Shown here piece after piece: positions 10,307 to 21,521 of a stretch of DNA of 64,000 bases. The position numbers and the translations under genes were made by a program. This DNA is from Allolobophora icterica (Eukaryota; Annelida; Clitellata; Crassiclitellata; Lumbricidae), in assembly GCA_963556255.1 (NCBI GenBank), contig OY744612.1, positions 16,099,808 to 16,163,807 of the forward strand, given 5' to 3'. Numbering within the stretch: position 1 is the stretch's first letter; each line of letters opens with the position of its first letter. Under the pieces are notes generated by a model. That model did no database searches and was not told the DNA's origin. It saw nothing but the letters and a program-made list of their open reading frames with translations.

Positions 10307-11878
10307 GTAGTGCTAAAATAGTTAATTGTTAATAAGTGTTTTTATAGAGCTTAAGGGAGATAAAGTTTTTGTCGTTTTTATCAGGTAGGCCTAATGTGAA
10401 ATTATGAGCCCGTGGCCGGAAATTATGAGGGATATTGCGATCAGGTGGAAAATATGGTCGCTGAACATGGCCGTGGTCTGTAATGGCTGTCTTAAGGAGG
10501 CGTTTATCTGTCTGTTTTGTCAACTCAGAAGCGATTTGAATGGATGGGGAAAGTAGGCCGGACGTCGCATTTTCTTCAGCAGTGTTTCAACCCTGTCCCT
10601 GTCTCCTACTTGGGTACCACGCCTGGGTGTCGACTCGTATTCCTCTGTTCAAGACTGACATCAGCTGATCGGACATCAGCTGATCGGTCATACCAGTACT
10701 GTTGCGCTGCCGAATGTAGTTTTGGCTAAATGCGGCATACGACAAAGCCACCAACTGTTGTTTCTTACTACATTGAATAATTGTTAATCCCAGATTCCCG
10801 AAAATTTTCTTAATACATAAATATTCCAAATTCCAACGTTTGAAACCATCTAAATCATTAATCCTATCCATATTTACCACAGCAAGACCAATACTTCCGG
10901 TAGTAATGACCTATGTAGGTCGAGGTGACCTAAATAGGTCACTGAGATGTCGAACCCGCTTATTGAAAGAGTAATTGGACTTGCAGCCAGCCACGTAGTA
11001 CATATTATATTGCATCCTGTTTTATTTATTTCGCGCTATAATACATCGAATCACGTGCTGTGTCACGTTACATCGGATTGTTTAGCACATTTCTGCATTG
11101 TATTGTAGCTATTGTGTTTTATCTTTCCGCAGATCATTGCACTGAATTCGATTTTACTTTACTATAATATTTTAGCACATTGCATTGCGCTGCATTATTG
11201 TCGACATCCATGTTGTTCAGTTGGGGTTTGAAGCATGGACTCGTAGCCAGGCGTTAACTTGAGATAGCAACAAAGTCTTTGATTTTATTACTTGTAATAA
11301 TCTAACAAACAGTTTGCTGACTAAAGTACTTCCGAGTTTGACATAAATTTCTCTGTACGCACGAATCTATCAACAACATTTGTAAGTCAAAGTATCAACC
11401 AAATCTTTTCGCAATGTGCAAAAAAGCATTTGGGACTGCCCTCGATAGGTTTCCCACCAAGACAGTAGACCAGATCAGGCTGTTTTAAACCGGTCTATTG
11501 ACTCTTTGTTATTGCACGGCTTGGGTCTTTCCAAACTCTCCCCTATTGCACAAGCATGCGTTTCCAGATAGGCCTATCTGTTGACTCATTACAATGTGAC
11601 CCCATACCACCCGCGCAAGCTTTCAGTGCTAGACGCATCCAACAATTCGAGGCACTTGATCAATGTGTGTCAGCTAGGCACAGCCAGTAACAGGAAGCGC
11701 ATGATCAATGAGTGCACATGCACAGACTCAGAGAAGTAAACAACCCGAAGAGTCGTTAGTGAAAGACTTGCTGGGCACTAATCAGCATGATATTACGTTC
11801 ACAATTGTGTTGTACTGCAAGCAAGCGGTCGTATTGCGTATTACTGCGTTCTATATAAGAAAGTAATGTGTTGTTCAG
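10307..11878. other. Remaining part of the NC1 intron
   Basis: AT-rich intron. 10657-10686 is a 15-bp direct repeat (GACATCAGCTGATCG twice). No gene or delimited transposon was found. Confidence 0.5.
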
Positions 11879-12165
11879 GTTGGCCTGGTTCCTGTCTGCA
11901 GCGGTTCAACACAATGCCTTTTGTCTTTTGTGATTTCAACGATGTTTGCAACTATGCAGCTCCTAACGACAAATCCTATTGGCTGTCGACGTCCGCCCCT
12001 ATCCCAGTGATGCCCATCCATGGCGTCGACATAACCCCCTACATCAGCAGGTGCACCGTCTGTGATGTACCTGGGTTAGCAATGGCCTTACACAGCCAGA
12101 CGAACGAAATACCGGATTGCCCTGACGAGTGGCATGGCCTCTGGATTGGCTACAGCTTCGTTATG
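11879..12165 (+). CDS. COL4A2-like: Collagen IV alpha-2-like, central NC1 exon
   Basis: A 287-bp exon with acceptor GTGTTGTTCAG and donor GTGAGT. It enters by completing Gly to read [17 protein letters not shown], then [49 protein letters not shown] and LWIGYSFVM. It supplies cysteines 2-6 of the first C4 subdomain and the first cysteine of the second. [16 protein letters not shown] matches the even-numbered (alpha-2 type) chain class of vertebrates, where alpha-1 has NDYSYWLSTPEPMPM. The exon ends on a codon boundary after Met. Confidence 0.96.
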
Positions 12166-12199
12166 GTGAGTTTTCGGCTGTTAATTCTCGCATCTTAAT

Positions 12200-12540
12200 C
12201 CTGAATACTGGTTAGAGCACTGTGGTGGTAAGATTTGGGGTGTTATGTCACACATTCACACATGTAAGTCATGTAGCTTGTCTAATATGGCAAAGTGATT
12301 TAGGGTGTTATTCACACGGGTAAGTCACTTTTGAAGGGTCCCCAAAATGCACTCTATAAAAGTACAGATACATAGGGCCTACATACTTGTAGCTTGGCTA
12401 ATATGGCAAGGTGATTTGGGGTGTTATTCACACAAGTAAGTCATGTAATTTGGCTAGGTGGTGGGATTTGGAGTGTCATTTCCCCTGCCTAAGTCCTGTG
12501 GCTTTGTTGCTGTAGCTTCAACATGGTGATATTTGCAGCT
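12200..12540. repeat. Degenerate tandem repeat in intron
   Basis: Repeats of a roughly 60-120-bp unit containing TGTAGCTTGGCTAATATGGC, AAGGTGATTTGGGGTGTTAT and CACACAAGTAAGTCATG recur three to four times, with increasing divergence to the right. Non-coding. Confidence 0.8.
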
Positions 12541-13642
12541 GGTGTTGAAAAGAGATAAATTGGAGACAAACGGTGCAGTCCTCTGATAAACTCTAGGCTT
12601 ATATGCTAACTAGAGACAAGTTCAGAATGCAATCCTGTAATACGATATTATGTAACTGAGCATTATTATAGCGCCTTCTCAAACCTTTTGAATGTGCTTC
12701 TTGCTGGCATAACTTATGCTAGAGTTAGGATGGAACAAAAGCCAATTAAGGCTTTGTGGAAATGGCAAGCTAACTATGCTGTATATCCTAAATCCAGATA
12801 CAGGTGTCCGCATTGGAAATAACTCGCTCCCCTTGTCTGCATTTGGGTGACCTATCCTTCCCCTTTCTGAGGACATCGGTAATCGAGTAGCCTCTAGACA
12901 TTTCTTAGTCAGATATGTTTATTTATGTAGACTGAGAAAAGACTGCAGTTTTTAGGCCTTCCCTGAGTCTATATGTACAATATGTTTGCCAGTCCTATGA
13001 TTTGGCCCAAGAAGTTGTTTGAATTTATGCATTTGGGATTTGAAAGCCAGACAAGGCGACGAGAAACAACCAGGTGACCAAAAATCTACAGCACGTATTT
13101 TACCAGTTCTGGGAAAATGTCTAAACTTTTGTGACCTTTTAAGAGTTTGCTTGTCATTTCAAAAAGAGTTGTTTGTCTTTTGAACACTGCATTGTATTAT
13201 TGCATATTATTGCAATACGCAATCGTAGCAGATGACAGATTGTCATAGTCCGTAGGAGTTGAACTGCTCCAATCACTTTCTTGGTTAGGATGTTGTACTT
13301 GAATTAAACCGGAAAATGTAACTTGTAAACTGTTAATTTGCATGTAATATACACCAGAGTGCGTTTTGTCAGCTGGTTAAAATAAAGAATATACTTACTT
13401 ACTTACTTACTCACTTTGTTTGTCCTTGTATAGTTTGTGTGTTCTTTTATGAGTTTGCTCACTTGGGGTCTTCTTGGCCAGTTTGCTTATTCTTTTTGCT
13501 CAATTTGTTTGTCCTCATAAGAATTTTTTGTCTTCTTGCACAGTTTGTTTGTCCTTTAACTCTTTGATGACGAGAGTGTACTAAGTGACTGGGAAACCAA
13601 TGCAGCTCCTGGTTAAAGCGTTTGCTGTGTCCTTTTGAACAG
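12541..13642. other. Last intron of the collagen gene
   Basis: Contains a short ACTTACTTACTTACTCAC tract after AATAAAGAATATA (13380-13412). This is the complement of a motif at 35340-35370 (GTAAGTAAGTAAGTAAG then TATGTTCTTTATT), so it is probably a shared repeat end. 13213-13275 is one arm of a 63-bp inverted repeat whose other arm is 14613-14675. Otherwise no features. Confidence 0.55.
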
Positions 13643-13936
13643 CACACAGAGGTGAATGCCCACGGAGGAGGTCAGTCCCTGTCAAGCCCTGGATCGTGTC
13701 TCGAGGAACTCCGTTTATCTCCGTTCATCGAGTGCAACGGAGCGACGGGTTCGTGCCACTACCTTGCCAACAAGTTCAGCTACTGGCTGGCCGCGATCAA
13801 CGACCAGTTCTCTGTGCCTCAGTCGGATATTTTTACGGTGGGTCAACTCCGGAGACGTATCAGTCGCTGCCAGGTCTGCATGAAGTCCATCCGTAGACCC
13901 CATCAAGGTCCTCAAGGCCTGGGTCCTCAGATTTAA
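13643..13936 (+). CDS. COL4A2-like: Collagen IV alpha-2-like, terminal NC1 exon with stop
   Basis: Acceptor CCTTTTGAACAG, codon phase 0, stop TAA at 13934-13936. It encodes [20 protein letters not shown], then [48 protein letters not shown]. This supplies the last five cysteines, so the NC1 has twelve as expected. GGGQSL-SPGSCLE and IECNG again favour the alpha-2 class. Vertebrate chains end within about two residues of CMK. This ORF continues for 16 residues after CMK ([15 protein letters not shown] at the end), an unusual tail. No clear polyadenylation signal is seen within the next kilobase. Confidence 0.95.
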   Translation, partial: HTEVNAHGGGQSLSSPGSCLEELRLSPFIECNGATGSCHYLANKFSYWLAAINDQFSVPQSDIFTVGQLRRRISRCQVCMKSIRRPHQGPQGLGPQI

Positions 13937-14007
13937 GGTCTTGTTAATAGTTGGATCTCGGTTGAAACGGTTTGTAACGATGTCTCTTTACCACTCAAAT
14001 ACCCTTT

Positions 14008-14034
14008 TATATATATATATATATATATATACAT
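14008..14034. repeat. TA microsatellite
   Basis: A run of TATATA dinucleotides just beyond the collagen stop codon, within the presumed 3' UTR or flank. Confidence 0.95.
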
Positions 14035-14044
14035 ATAGTTTCCT

Positions 14045-14227
14045 TATATGCAAATTTGTCTGTCGCAGGACGCTACGTCACAAACGGCTTCTGTTCTATT
14101 GTCAGTACTGCCGTCTTGACGACGGTCGTCTTGACGACGACGATCAGAGCATTTTAACCAACGATACATATAGGCCTATAATGATACACTGTCGTCACGT
14201 CATAATTATGACGGGCAAATACACTAG
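14045..14227 (+). mobile_element. Diverged Helitron-like copy, + orientation
   Basis: Shares ordered words with the elements at 14325-14507 and 57731-57935: GTCTGTCGCAGGACGCTACG, TACTGCCGTCTTGACGACGG, TTGGTTAAAATGCTC (as complement), GTCATAATTATGACG. It ends ACACTAG followed by T, fitting a CTRR^T end, but the terminal hairpin is not conserved. Confidence 0.55.
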
Positions 14228-14324
14228 TATATATATATTAGTTAAGTCATAGTCCTATAATTTGTAGTAGGCCTGTGAATATTAGAAGTTAATTAGATGA
14301 GAACAATTAACAATTATAGTAATA

Positions 14325-14507
14325 CTAGCTTAACCCGTGAAAAATCACGGTGTAATTATGACGTTGGTTAAAATGCTCTAAACGCCGTGGTCAGAACCGT
14401 CGTCGTCAAGACAGCCGTCGCCAAGGCGGCAGTAAAGTGACGTCACAATAGTGTTTGTTACGGGACAGACAGACAGACAGACGTACATCGGTTATTATGT
14501 TGTTTGA
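14325..14507 (-). mobile_element. Non-autonomous Helitron-like element
   Basis: On the - strand it begins TCAAACAACATAATAACC, preceded by A. It ends with hairpin CCGTGATTTTTCACGG, then GTTAAG, then CTAG, followed by T. A^TC start, a GC-rich hairpin a few bases before CTRR, and insertion between A and T are the Helitron hallmarks. The interior has GACAGACAGACAG and GTCGTCAAGAC blocks shared with 57731-57935. It is 183 bp and non-coding. Confidence 0.75.
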
Positions 14508-14984
14508 TTTAAATGACCAGCATCTGAGATAAGCTGAATTGAATATAAACTTAGATTAGATTCGGAGCTATGTACAGCGGTTCGAGACTAAAGACATGGA
14601 GGTGTCGGATGCTGATTGGAGCAATTCAACTCCTACGGACTATGACAATCTGTCATCTGCTACGTATGCGTATTGAACACTTTTGGAATCAAGGAATGAC
14701 AGTTGAGGTGTTAGAATCAAAACCAATTCCTTTGTTGAGAAACTTCAAAAATGCATACATGATACACCATGGAAATATTTTATCTTTGTCAGAGAATCAT
14801 AGTCAAATAATGCTACATCACAGTAGCACAACTGAGGGGTTGGAAACGACCCCCCTGTGGGGGTCCTAAGAAAGACTAGGGGGTTGAACCTCATTAGTCC
14901 AGCGGAAGAAGTTAGCGGACTGTTTTTCGAGGTTAAATTCGAATATATTGCGAGAACTAAACCACTAGGCCTACCTCTCTTCTA
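14508..14984. other. Intergenic, with second arm of a 63-bp inverted repeat
   Basis: 14613-14675 is the reverse complement of 13213-13275 with 60 of 63 bases identical. A 99-codon open frame spans 14570-14869 but overlaps this repeat and shows no recognised domain, so it is not called as a gene. Confidence 0.6.
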
Positions 14985-16410
14985 ATTCACTTCTTAACCC
15001 CCACCAGTCTGGTTTCACTAAACCCCACTCCACAGAAATTCTACTTGTGTCTCTATAAAATAAACTGATCTCTGCAATCAGCCATCAACAAGTCTCCTAG
15101 TCTCTATCTTCTCGATGTATCCGCCGCATTTGACACCATCGATCACAGCCTCCTTCTTAAACGCTAACCGTATCTTCTTGGTTTGGCGTATCTAGCACTG
15201 CTCTACTCTGGTTCCAGTCCTACTTGTCTTCCCGATCTTTCTCTGTTAAAGCCTTCAGTCACTGCTCGCAACCCTCCCTCTCTCCTGTGGTGTCCCTCAA
15301 GGCTCCGTCCTGGGTCCACTCCTCTCCATCCTTTATACTACACCTTTAAGCCATCTCATAAAATCCTCCTCTGTTGACCACCATCTTTACGCTGATGACA
15401 TCCAACTCTACATATCATTTTCCCCAAGCTCTTTTTCCACCTCCATCACACAATCACTCAATGTGGTTAACCTTATCTCACAGTGTATGTCATCCAATCA
15501 TCTCTGCCTTAATCCTTCCAAAACTGAATTCATCATCATAGGCCTTCCTGACCAAATCAAGAAAATCCCTGACCCTTCCATACACCTTCCTACTGACTCG
15601 TCTTCTCTTACCTTCACCTCTGACTCCTCTGTCCGCAATCTCTTCCTTAACCTTGAATCCACCCAAATCAAGCGTCTGCAACTCAAAACTCACTAGCCAC
15701 AGCTGTCACTAGAACGCCCAAACATCATCATATCCCTCCCATCCTCAAATCACTCCATTGGCTAAAAGCCCAGAGCGAATTCACTTCAAAGTCCTATCAC
15801 TAACCTACAACTCCCTACAATATTCCCAGCCCAAATACCTCCGTGATCTCTTCACCATCCAGGAAACCCGCTCCACCCGATCCTCTTCCTATCTCAGTCT
15901 TTCTCGACCTCCAGCCACTACTCATCTCAAGTTCTCCAACCGAGCCATATCCAACACAGCACCACGCCTCTGGAATGATCTCCCCTCTGAATTCCGCAGA
16001 TTCTCCATTCCGCCATTGTCATTTCAACCTGTCCTCTATCCTCCTCATGTTCCTCTATCTATCAACCTCGGGGCTTACCACTCAAAATTAAAGTCTCACC
16101 TTTTCAAGTACTCCTACTCTGACTCATCTGATCCTCTGCCTTCCAATTATTCTCGCCCGAAACGACACCCGCCTTGACAGCGCTGCTCTGCCTCCTGTCT
16201 TGATCTGGACCCCTGGAAATCGGACTCGGAACTCTTTTGGACTACTGTGGAAAATCCCCTCTGATTTGATTTGGCCTTCTGGAATCGGACTTCTGTTGGA
16301 TTACTCTCTGGAAACACCCTCTGACTTGATGTAGCGCTCGTGAATAGGCTGGTGCCTTGCGCTTGGCCTTCGAATGGCGCTTTAGAAGTTTGCAGATTAG
16401 GATTACGATT
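14985..16410 (+). mobile_element. L2/CR1-like LINE, 5' truncated, uninterrupted copy
   Basis: Encodes with frameshifts: LNPHQSGFTKPHSTEILL (about 14993-15050), LLDVSAAFDTIDHSLLL (about 15107-15158), a [13 protein letters not shown] block (about 15291-15320), the catalytic box YADD (15388-15399) followed by [20 protein letters not shown] (about 15510-15557), and PERIHFKVLSLTYNSLQYSQ (about 15770-15830). The 3' UTR ends with a GATTAGGATTACGATT tail. The RT blocks place it in the L2/CR1 group. It is the empty-site paralogue of the element at 38-2985. Confidence 0.9.
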
Positions 16411-16429
16411 CCTGATGGTCTGAGGACCA

Positions 16430-17380
16430 ATGGGGTCTGGCTCTGAGCGGTTCTGGTCCTTAAGGTCTCAAGCCTAAACTTCTCGGTCCTAAGGACCTTG
16501 TTCCAGAGAGTGTGTGTACTAGGGTTATTAATGAAGTTGGTAGTGGTCCTCAGAGCCTTGTGGCTAAACGGTCTTGGTCTTACCAGGCTTGATTATGGTC
16601 ATACTACTAACAGTTCCTTATTTTGAAAATTCAAGATCACAGTCGAAGCTCAAGTACTGAAGGTTCTAGTCTTGGTGACCTTGCCTTAATGGTCCTGATT
16701 TTTAGGATTCGGATCTCATAGGCCTCGTCTTGGCAGTGCCGGCCTTAGGGGCGTGCGAACCGTGCGGTCGCACGGGGCCCACAACTTATGGGGGCCCGAA
16801 AATGTCACAAATTAACATGAAAAAGACATCCTAATAATATTATGGTTTCGAATAAATCTTCTCTTTTGTCAATAAAAGTCAACTTCCTCTATACCCCAGA
16901 ATTCTCGTGTATAGTTATATTTGACTTGTTGTGCTTGTTAACAATCTACTAGAATAAAATAATTAGCAATAAAAAAAACAATTTGACTTGTGTCATGGGG
17001 GCCCCGTACAGTATACTCTGCACGGGGTCCGAAATATCCTAAGGCCGGCACTGGTCTTGGTCTTAAGGATTGTGTTCTTTAGGGTTTTCCTTGAAGGTCT
17101 TGCTCCTTGTCTAAGGCTTCTGGTCTTAAGGGCTTTGGTCATGGTCTTGAGGTCCTTGCCATGAGACTCTTGGTCCTCATCTAAGGCTCCTGTTCTTACG
17201 GGTCTTGGTCCTGGTCATAAGGATTGTCGTCTTATGGGTCCTTGCCTCGAGTTTCTTTGTTTTCTGATCTTAAGGGTCTTTGTTCTGGTCATAGAGATTA
17301 CGGTCTTGAGGGTCCTAACCTTGAGGCTTTTGGTCCTCATCTAAAGCTTCTGGTCTTAAGGGTCTAATGCCCGGGCCTAT
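16430..17380. repeat. Degenerate GTCTTAAGGGTCTTGG repeat region
   Basis: Loosely periodic words GGTCTTAAGG, TCTTGGTCCT and GTCCTTGCC recur throughout, except for the insertion at 16734-17053. It is too diverged to give a clean unit length. The region ends near 17373-17399 with GGTAAATCCGGCCCTG, which looks like a lone hAT-type terminus. Confidence 0.7.
16734..17053. mobile_element. hAT-type MITE
   Basis: Inverted ends CAGTGCCGGCCTTAGG and CCTAAGGCCGGCACTG are perfect over 16 bp. GTCTTGG occurs directly on both sides (16727-16733, 17054-17060), a 7-bp match consistent with a hAT duplication, although the surrounding repeat is itself rich in this word. The 320-bp interior has GGGGCCC blocks near both ends. 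Confidence 0.85.
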
Positions 17381-17399
17381 TGGTAAATCCGGCCCTGTC

Positions 17400-18321
17400 C
17401 GTATCTCCCTGAGTAGTGGTTACTCTAAAGTCATAGTTGCTTACAGGACAACAATATCCGTTTTATATATCACGTGATTGTAAATTTTAACCGATTTCTC
17501 TAGTATTTTTTGTTGAAGTTAGCAACATACAGAACTTTACAACAAACGTCTTTTTCATTCACAAACTCCATTTCATATCAGAAACTTTCCAGAGACGTTC
17601 GTAACTCTGTCGAAAATGAGAATTGTACTTTTAATCCATTAGCCACTTCTTCTATCTGGAGTTTGTGATGAAATTAAACGACAACCTGTGGGTTGGATCA
17701 TGGCTGTGTTTATTGATCTACAGGTGTAAAATCTTCAATTCCATTAATTCTTTCATCCATGCAGTTACTACGAAAGCTATCTACAAAACAGACTTGTCCA
17801 TTTATCATTTTTCATTCATCCATCCATCCAAATAATCTAATAATCCACTCACCCATGCAGTAATCCACTGATCCATCAACCCACCTCTCTATCCACCAAT
17901 CAACCGATCCATCCAATCACGATTTTAAATATTAAACCCAGTTTAACTAGTGATTCTCTGCACAACGGTATTGGAAACTAAAGAGAAAGAACACTGCATA
18001 TTCACTAGTATAATCGACTTAAACAAAATGTGAATCTGTCATAAATACAAAATTAAAAAAATGACTCTTGTATACGTAGAAAACTTGTAAATTATTTACA
18101 TCACAACAGAATGACAAACTACAATGTAAAGTAAACTGACATTTATATAGCGCCTTCAAGAGAGCATTTCAAACCTACAGAAAGAAATGACAACATTAAC
18201 AGAATTCTAGTGTAAAGTATGGTAATTTGCTCGCTGCTCTATCAATGACTATTGTCAAAGTCGTGACAGCGGTTGTTGACAGGTACAGATCTTCGTTAAA
18301 AACAGGACAACATTCCATTTA
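17400..18321. other. Intergenic between the convergent genes
   Basis: AT-rich. 17815-17925 is a degenerate CCATCCATC repeat. 18140-18165 (ATTTATATAGCGCCTTCAAG) resembles a retroposon 3' end on the - strand. A TTTATT at 17706 would read AATAAA for the - strand gene. No coding region. Confidence 0.5.
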
Positions 18322-18329
18322 CACTTACG

Positions 18330-18648
18330 CAGTGCTGGATTTAGACCTGGTGAGGCTCTAAGCTATATAAAGCTTGGAGGCCCCTTGTTAAAAAATTACA
18401 TCAAAAGGTCTCAGAAAACTTGAAAACATGTATGCCTTTTTTAAATAGAAAGGCATTTAAAGTAAAAAATTCAAATTATTTTCAAATGAATGCATTTACT
18501 CAGGCAAGATGGAATTTGTTACACAAGCCATTTAAAAAGGTTCTACATAATATACTGTACACATAAAATTTTAAAAAGCCTCCCAAAATTCTCAATTTCT
18601 TGAGGCCCTAAGCTGTAGATTTTTTAGATTTTGCCAAATCCGTCACTG
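18330..18648. mobile_element. hAT-type MITE
   Basis: Left end CAGTGCTGGATTTAG and right end CCAAATCCGTCACTG are inverted with a few mismatches. The target duplication is CACTTACG/CACTTATG (18322-18329, 18649-18656; 7 of 8). Inside the ends are GAGGC(T)CTAAGCT and TGAGGCCCTAAGCTG. 319 bp, non-coding. Confidence 0.87.
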
Positions 18649-18656
18649 CACTTATG

Positions 18657-20780
18657 GTGCATCTGCCATTCTGCTTAACACAAAGTGGTGTTATGTCCCC
18701 AAGGCTATTAACTTGACACATCTGTTAACATGTCATACAAGAACTCCAGCATAGTGCTAAATATTAACATTTTCAGGTTTATCCTGTTTTATGTGGATTT
18801 TGGTTATGCCTTATTTGTAGGCAGGAATGGTCCTGAGGTTGAAGTATGTTCTGGCTGAAGCTTAGACAGAACAACTGCAACTGAACAAAGGATCAAGCTT
18901 CTTAAACGAATACATGGCCTAACGAGTTGTCAGAGGTGACAATTCCATAGCAAACTATTTTGACAGTATGTATGTGGCTATTTACATAGTGAGCTTTACG
19001 AACCTCACACTGGATGCCAAGTTTCCTATTCAACAAACTGATCAACACGAAAGATTACATCAGATTCATTCTAATTCAAACCAACTATAAAAATTGATAC
19101 TAAAACACACTTCTCGCTTTTACATGCTGTTCCGTTCATTTAGCGTAAAAAATAAATGCTCTCCAGTGAGATTAAAGTTTTGTCACTACTGCAGTCGCAA
19201 CATGAATACATGCATGAATTATGCAAGTATTAAGACAATATAGCTCTGTTGAGTGCCTCATAAACGCACTATCCATCCGCCGATAATATGTGCCGAAAAA
19301 TAACAATCAACAACAGCACATGTTTAACTCTAGTTTAAATAGGTGAAAACATTACACAGCAAAATTTGGTATGTATAAAAAATAACATCTTGCCAGTACG
19401 GCGAGCAGAAACTGGCTGGGAGCAAAATGCACCGGTAACAATGCCAGAAAATATCAGTGAGGGTAAAATCTAAGCCCAGACGTCAGTAGCAAATCTGCAT
19501 AAACTTAGTAGAAAATAAACTTTTGCAGATTCCAAAGAGCACGAGTACTATAACAATAATTAGAGCATAATATAAAGTAACAATAATTTATATACTAGAC
19601 CACACTGTTTTTGAAAAGAGGTCAAAACATATAATTCCAAGTGGTATTTGACAGATCACAACACATCTAGATCACACTTCAGAGTTATTAATTCCACCCA
19701 GACTTGCTCTACTCTCCAACTATACTATTTTGCTGATGCAAAAAGAACATGATTAACAACAGATGCAATAGCAATTTCAACACAAATTAAACTATAAATA
19801 AGACAAAATGCAATCCCATTTTGAGCCTCCAGTAGGTCAAACGTTGGCCAAAAACAAACCAAAAAGGAGCAAAAACGTAGGCTCCATTTAAAGCTGTAAC
19901 TTGACTTTAAGTTTATTTTGGCAAACAATTATGCCCATTCATGCTTTAAAGAAGTCAAACTGTAATCATAAAAGAGGCTTGATATTTCAGTCCAATTTAT
20001 GTATCGTATCCTTCATAACATATGTCCCAAATACCCTTTCACTTTCTCGAAACAAACTTACGACGAGATGAAACTCCAGTGAGATCTGAATTTAACTTAT
20101 ACTGAGGTCATGATAGGTATAATTAGAGAACAATGAAATCAAATTAAAGCAAAATAAATGAACGACTGAATGAAAATCTTATAACAATGAGTGAGCTTCA
20201 AATTAACAAGATGACTGTATAATTATTGTTTAAAACACACGAACTTTAACGAGGTAACACTACAAATGAAAACACGCTGCATCTAGTCTAAATCTGAGCT
20301 GTACAACTTAACTGGATCAGTATACAAGGTTAAGTTAGGCTTCTATTAGTTCAGTTCAAAATTAAGCAAGAGCTCCAACACTGCTGTTGAAAAAAATCAT
20401 TGTCAAATTCACCAAAAACCTACACACTTCAAGTGATGTCTGGCAACACAGGACACTTAGGACAGTTGAATTCTCAGACATAAACTATCTAGTTGTACAA
20501 CACGGCAGGCTCTTTTGCCCAACTGAGAAATGATCAGATACTCGCTTAAAATTAATGACTGCTAACATCAAACTAAAAATCCACAATGCTTAGGCGCTAA
20601 TGGATAACAGCTAAGCATGTGGGTTTTGATTGTAGTAACACACATAAAAGCTGTAGAGTACAGTAAAAGATATGTAAAGATAACAGATATAACACAACGA
20701 TCGAAAGCCTCTGGTTTGAGGTCTGCCGAGAGGATTTCTACCTAACAACCTGGGCTAGGCATTTGTGCACACATACTTAT
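18657..20780. other. Downstream flank or long 3' UTR of the TSC22 gene
   Basis: No ORF of note. 18660-18800 is about 70% similar to 22270-22410, sharing GTGGTGTTATGTCCCC, CACAAGAA and AGTGCTA words in the same orientation. A TTTATT at 19912-19917 is the nearest AATAAA for a - strand transcript that I found downstream of the stop codon at 23404. Whether the transcript reaches it is not shown by the sequence. Confidence 0.45.
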
Positions 20781-21521
20781 TAGGGCATAACCAATTTTTG
20801 GTTTTTTGTCGATTCTGGATAGTATAGGCCATTATTTTCCGACTCGGATTAGTAATAGATCTGTGCATTAAGGCCTAATTCCAAGTTAGTCTTCATTGTC
20901 TAATGGCTTGGCATCACCTACAGGCCGTAGGATGGAACAACAGCCAGTCAGTCACCCCTTCCCTAGATGCATATATTTCTTCACTGATTGACAGGCCTAA
21001 CGGTCCCGCTGCCTGTAGCAGATACAGGGTAGGTTTGGGGAATTGATTTAAGGGCCCGGGTGCGACCCTTCAAATGGGGCTCGTTGACAGCCCTAGTAAG
21101 TAGTACCAATCAAAATTATAATTATATGTAAGCAGGAGCGTAGCCAGACTTCAATTCAAGAGGAGGCAACTACTGCTTGTCAAGAAATTTGATGACCTTC
21201 TTTTTGGGAATTTCTCCACCAAAACATTTTTCAAGAGGAGGCAACATCTGCCTCTAATGGGGTGTACTTGAGGATGCAGGGCTATAACCCAAGGAAAATT
21301 TTTAAATCTAAAAAACCAAGAGGAGGCAAATGCCTCCTCTTGCCGCAATGTAGCTACGCCTCTGTATGTAAGTGGCCTATAAATTGTTATTAGTTCATAG
21401 CAAAACCATCAAAAAAACAACTGTTATTACTCGGTGGGTCAGACATTCTGGATCCGGATAATTCCAGATAGTGGAAAAATCAGCAAAATCGTTTACCAAT
21501 CCAGATTTCGGTTAAGCCCTA
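20781..21521. mobile_element. Inverted-repeat transposon of TAGGGC type with nested MITE
   Basis: Left end TAGGGCATAACCAATTTTTG and right end CAGATTTCGGTTAAGCCCTA are inverted with 16 of 21 matches over the first 21 bases. A clear target duplication is not seen, so the superfamily is open (hAT-like or TA-targeting). It contains the later insertion 21133-21364. Non-coding. Confidence 0.6.
21133..21364. mobile_element. hAT-type MITE, CAGGGGCGTAGC type
   Basis: Left end CAGGAGCGTAGCCAG and right end GTAGCTACGCCTCTG. The perfect 8-bp target duplication is TATGTAAG (21125-21132, 21365-21372). The interior has three AGAGGAGGCAA motifs in direct orientation and one in inverse. 232 bp, nested inside 20781-21521. 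Confidence 0.93.

Noticed and set aside
13800..13860. Loss of the NC1 lysine used for the sulfilimine cross-link (FSVP where vertebrate alpha-1 has FKKP)
   Set aside because: The chain is alpha-2-like by [16 protein letters not shown] and other blocks, and the vertebrate alpha-2 chain as I recall it also lacks the lysine here. So it is not an anomaly of this gene.
17367..17399. Right terminus of a CAGGGCCGGATTTACC hAT
   Set aside because: No partner terminus or matching flanking duplication could be found, so it is only mentioned within the repeat region.
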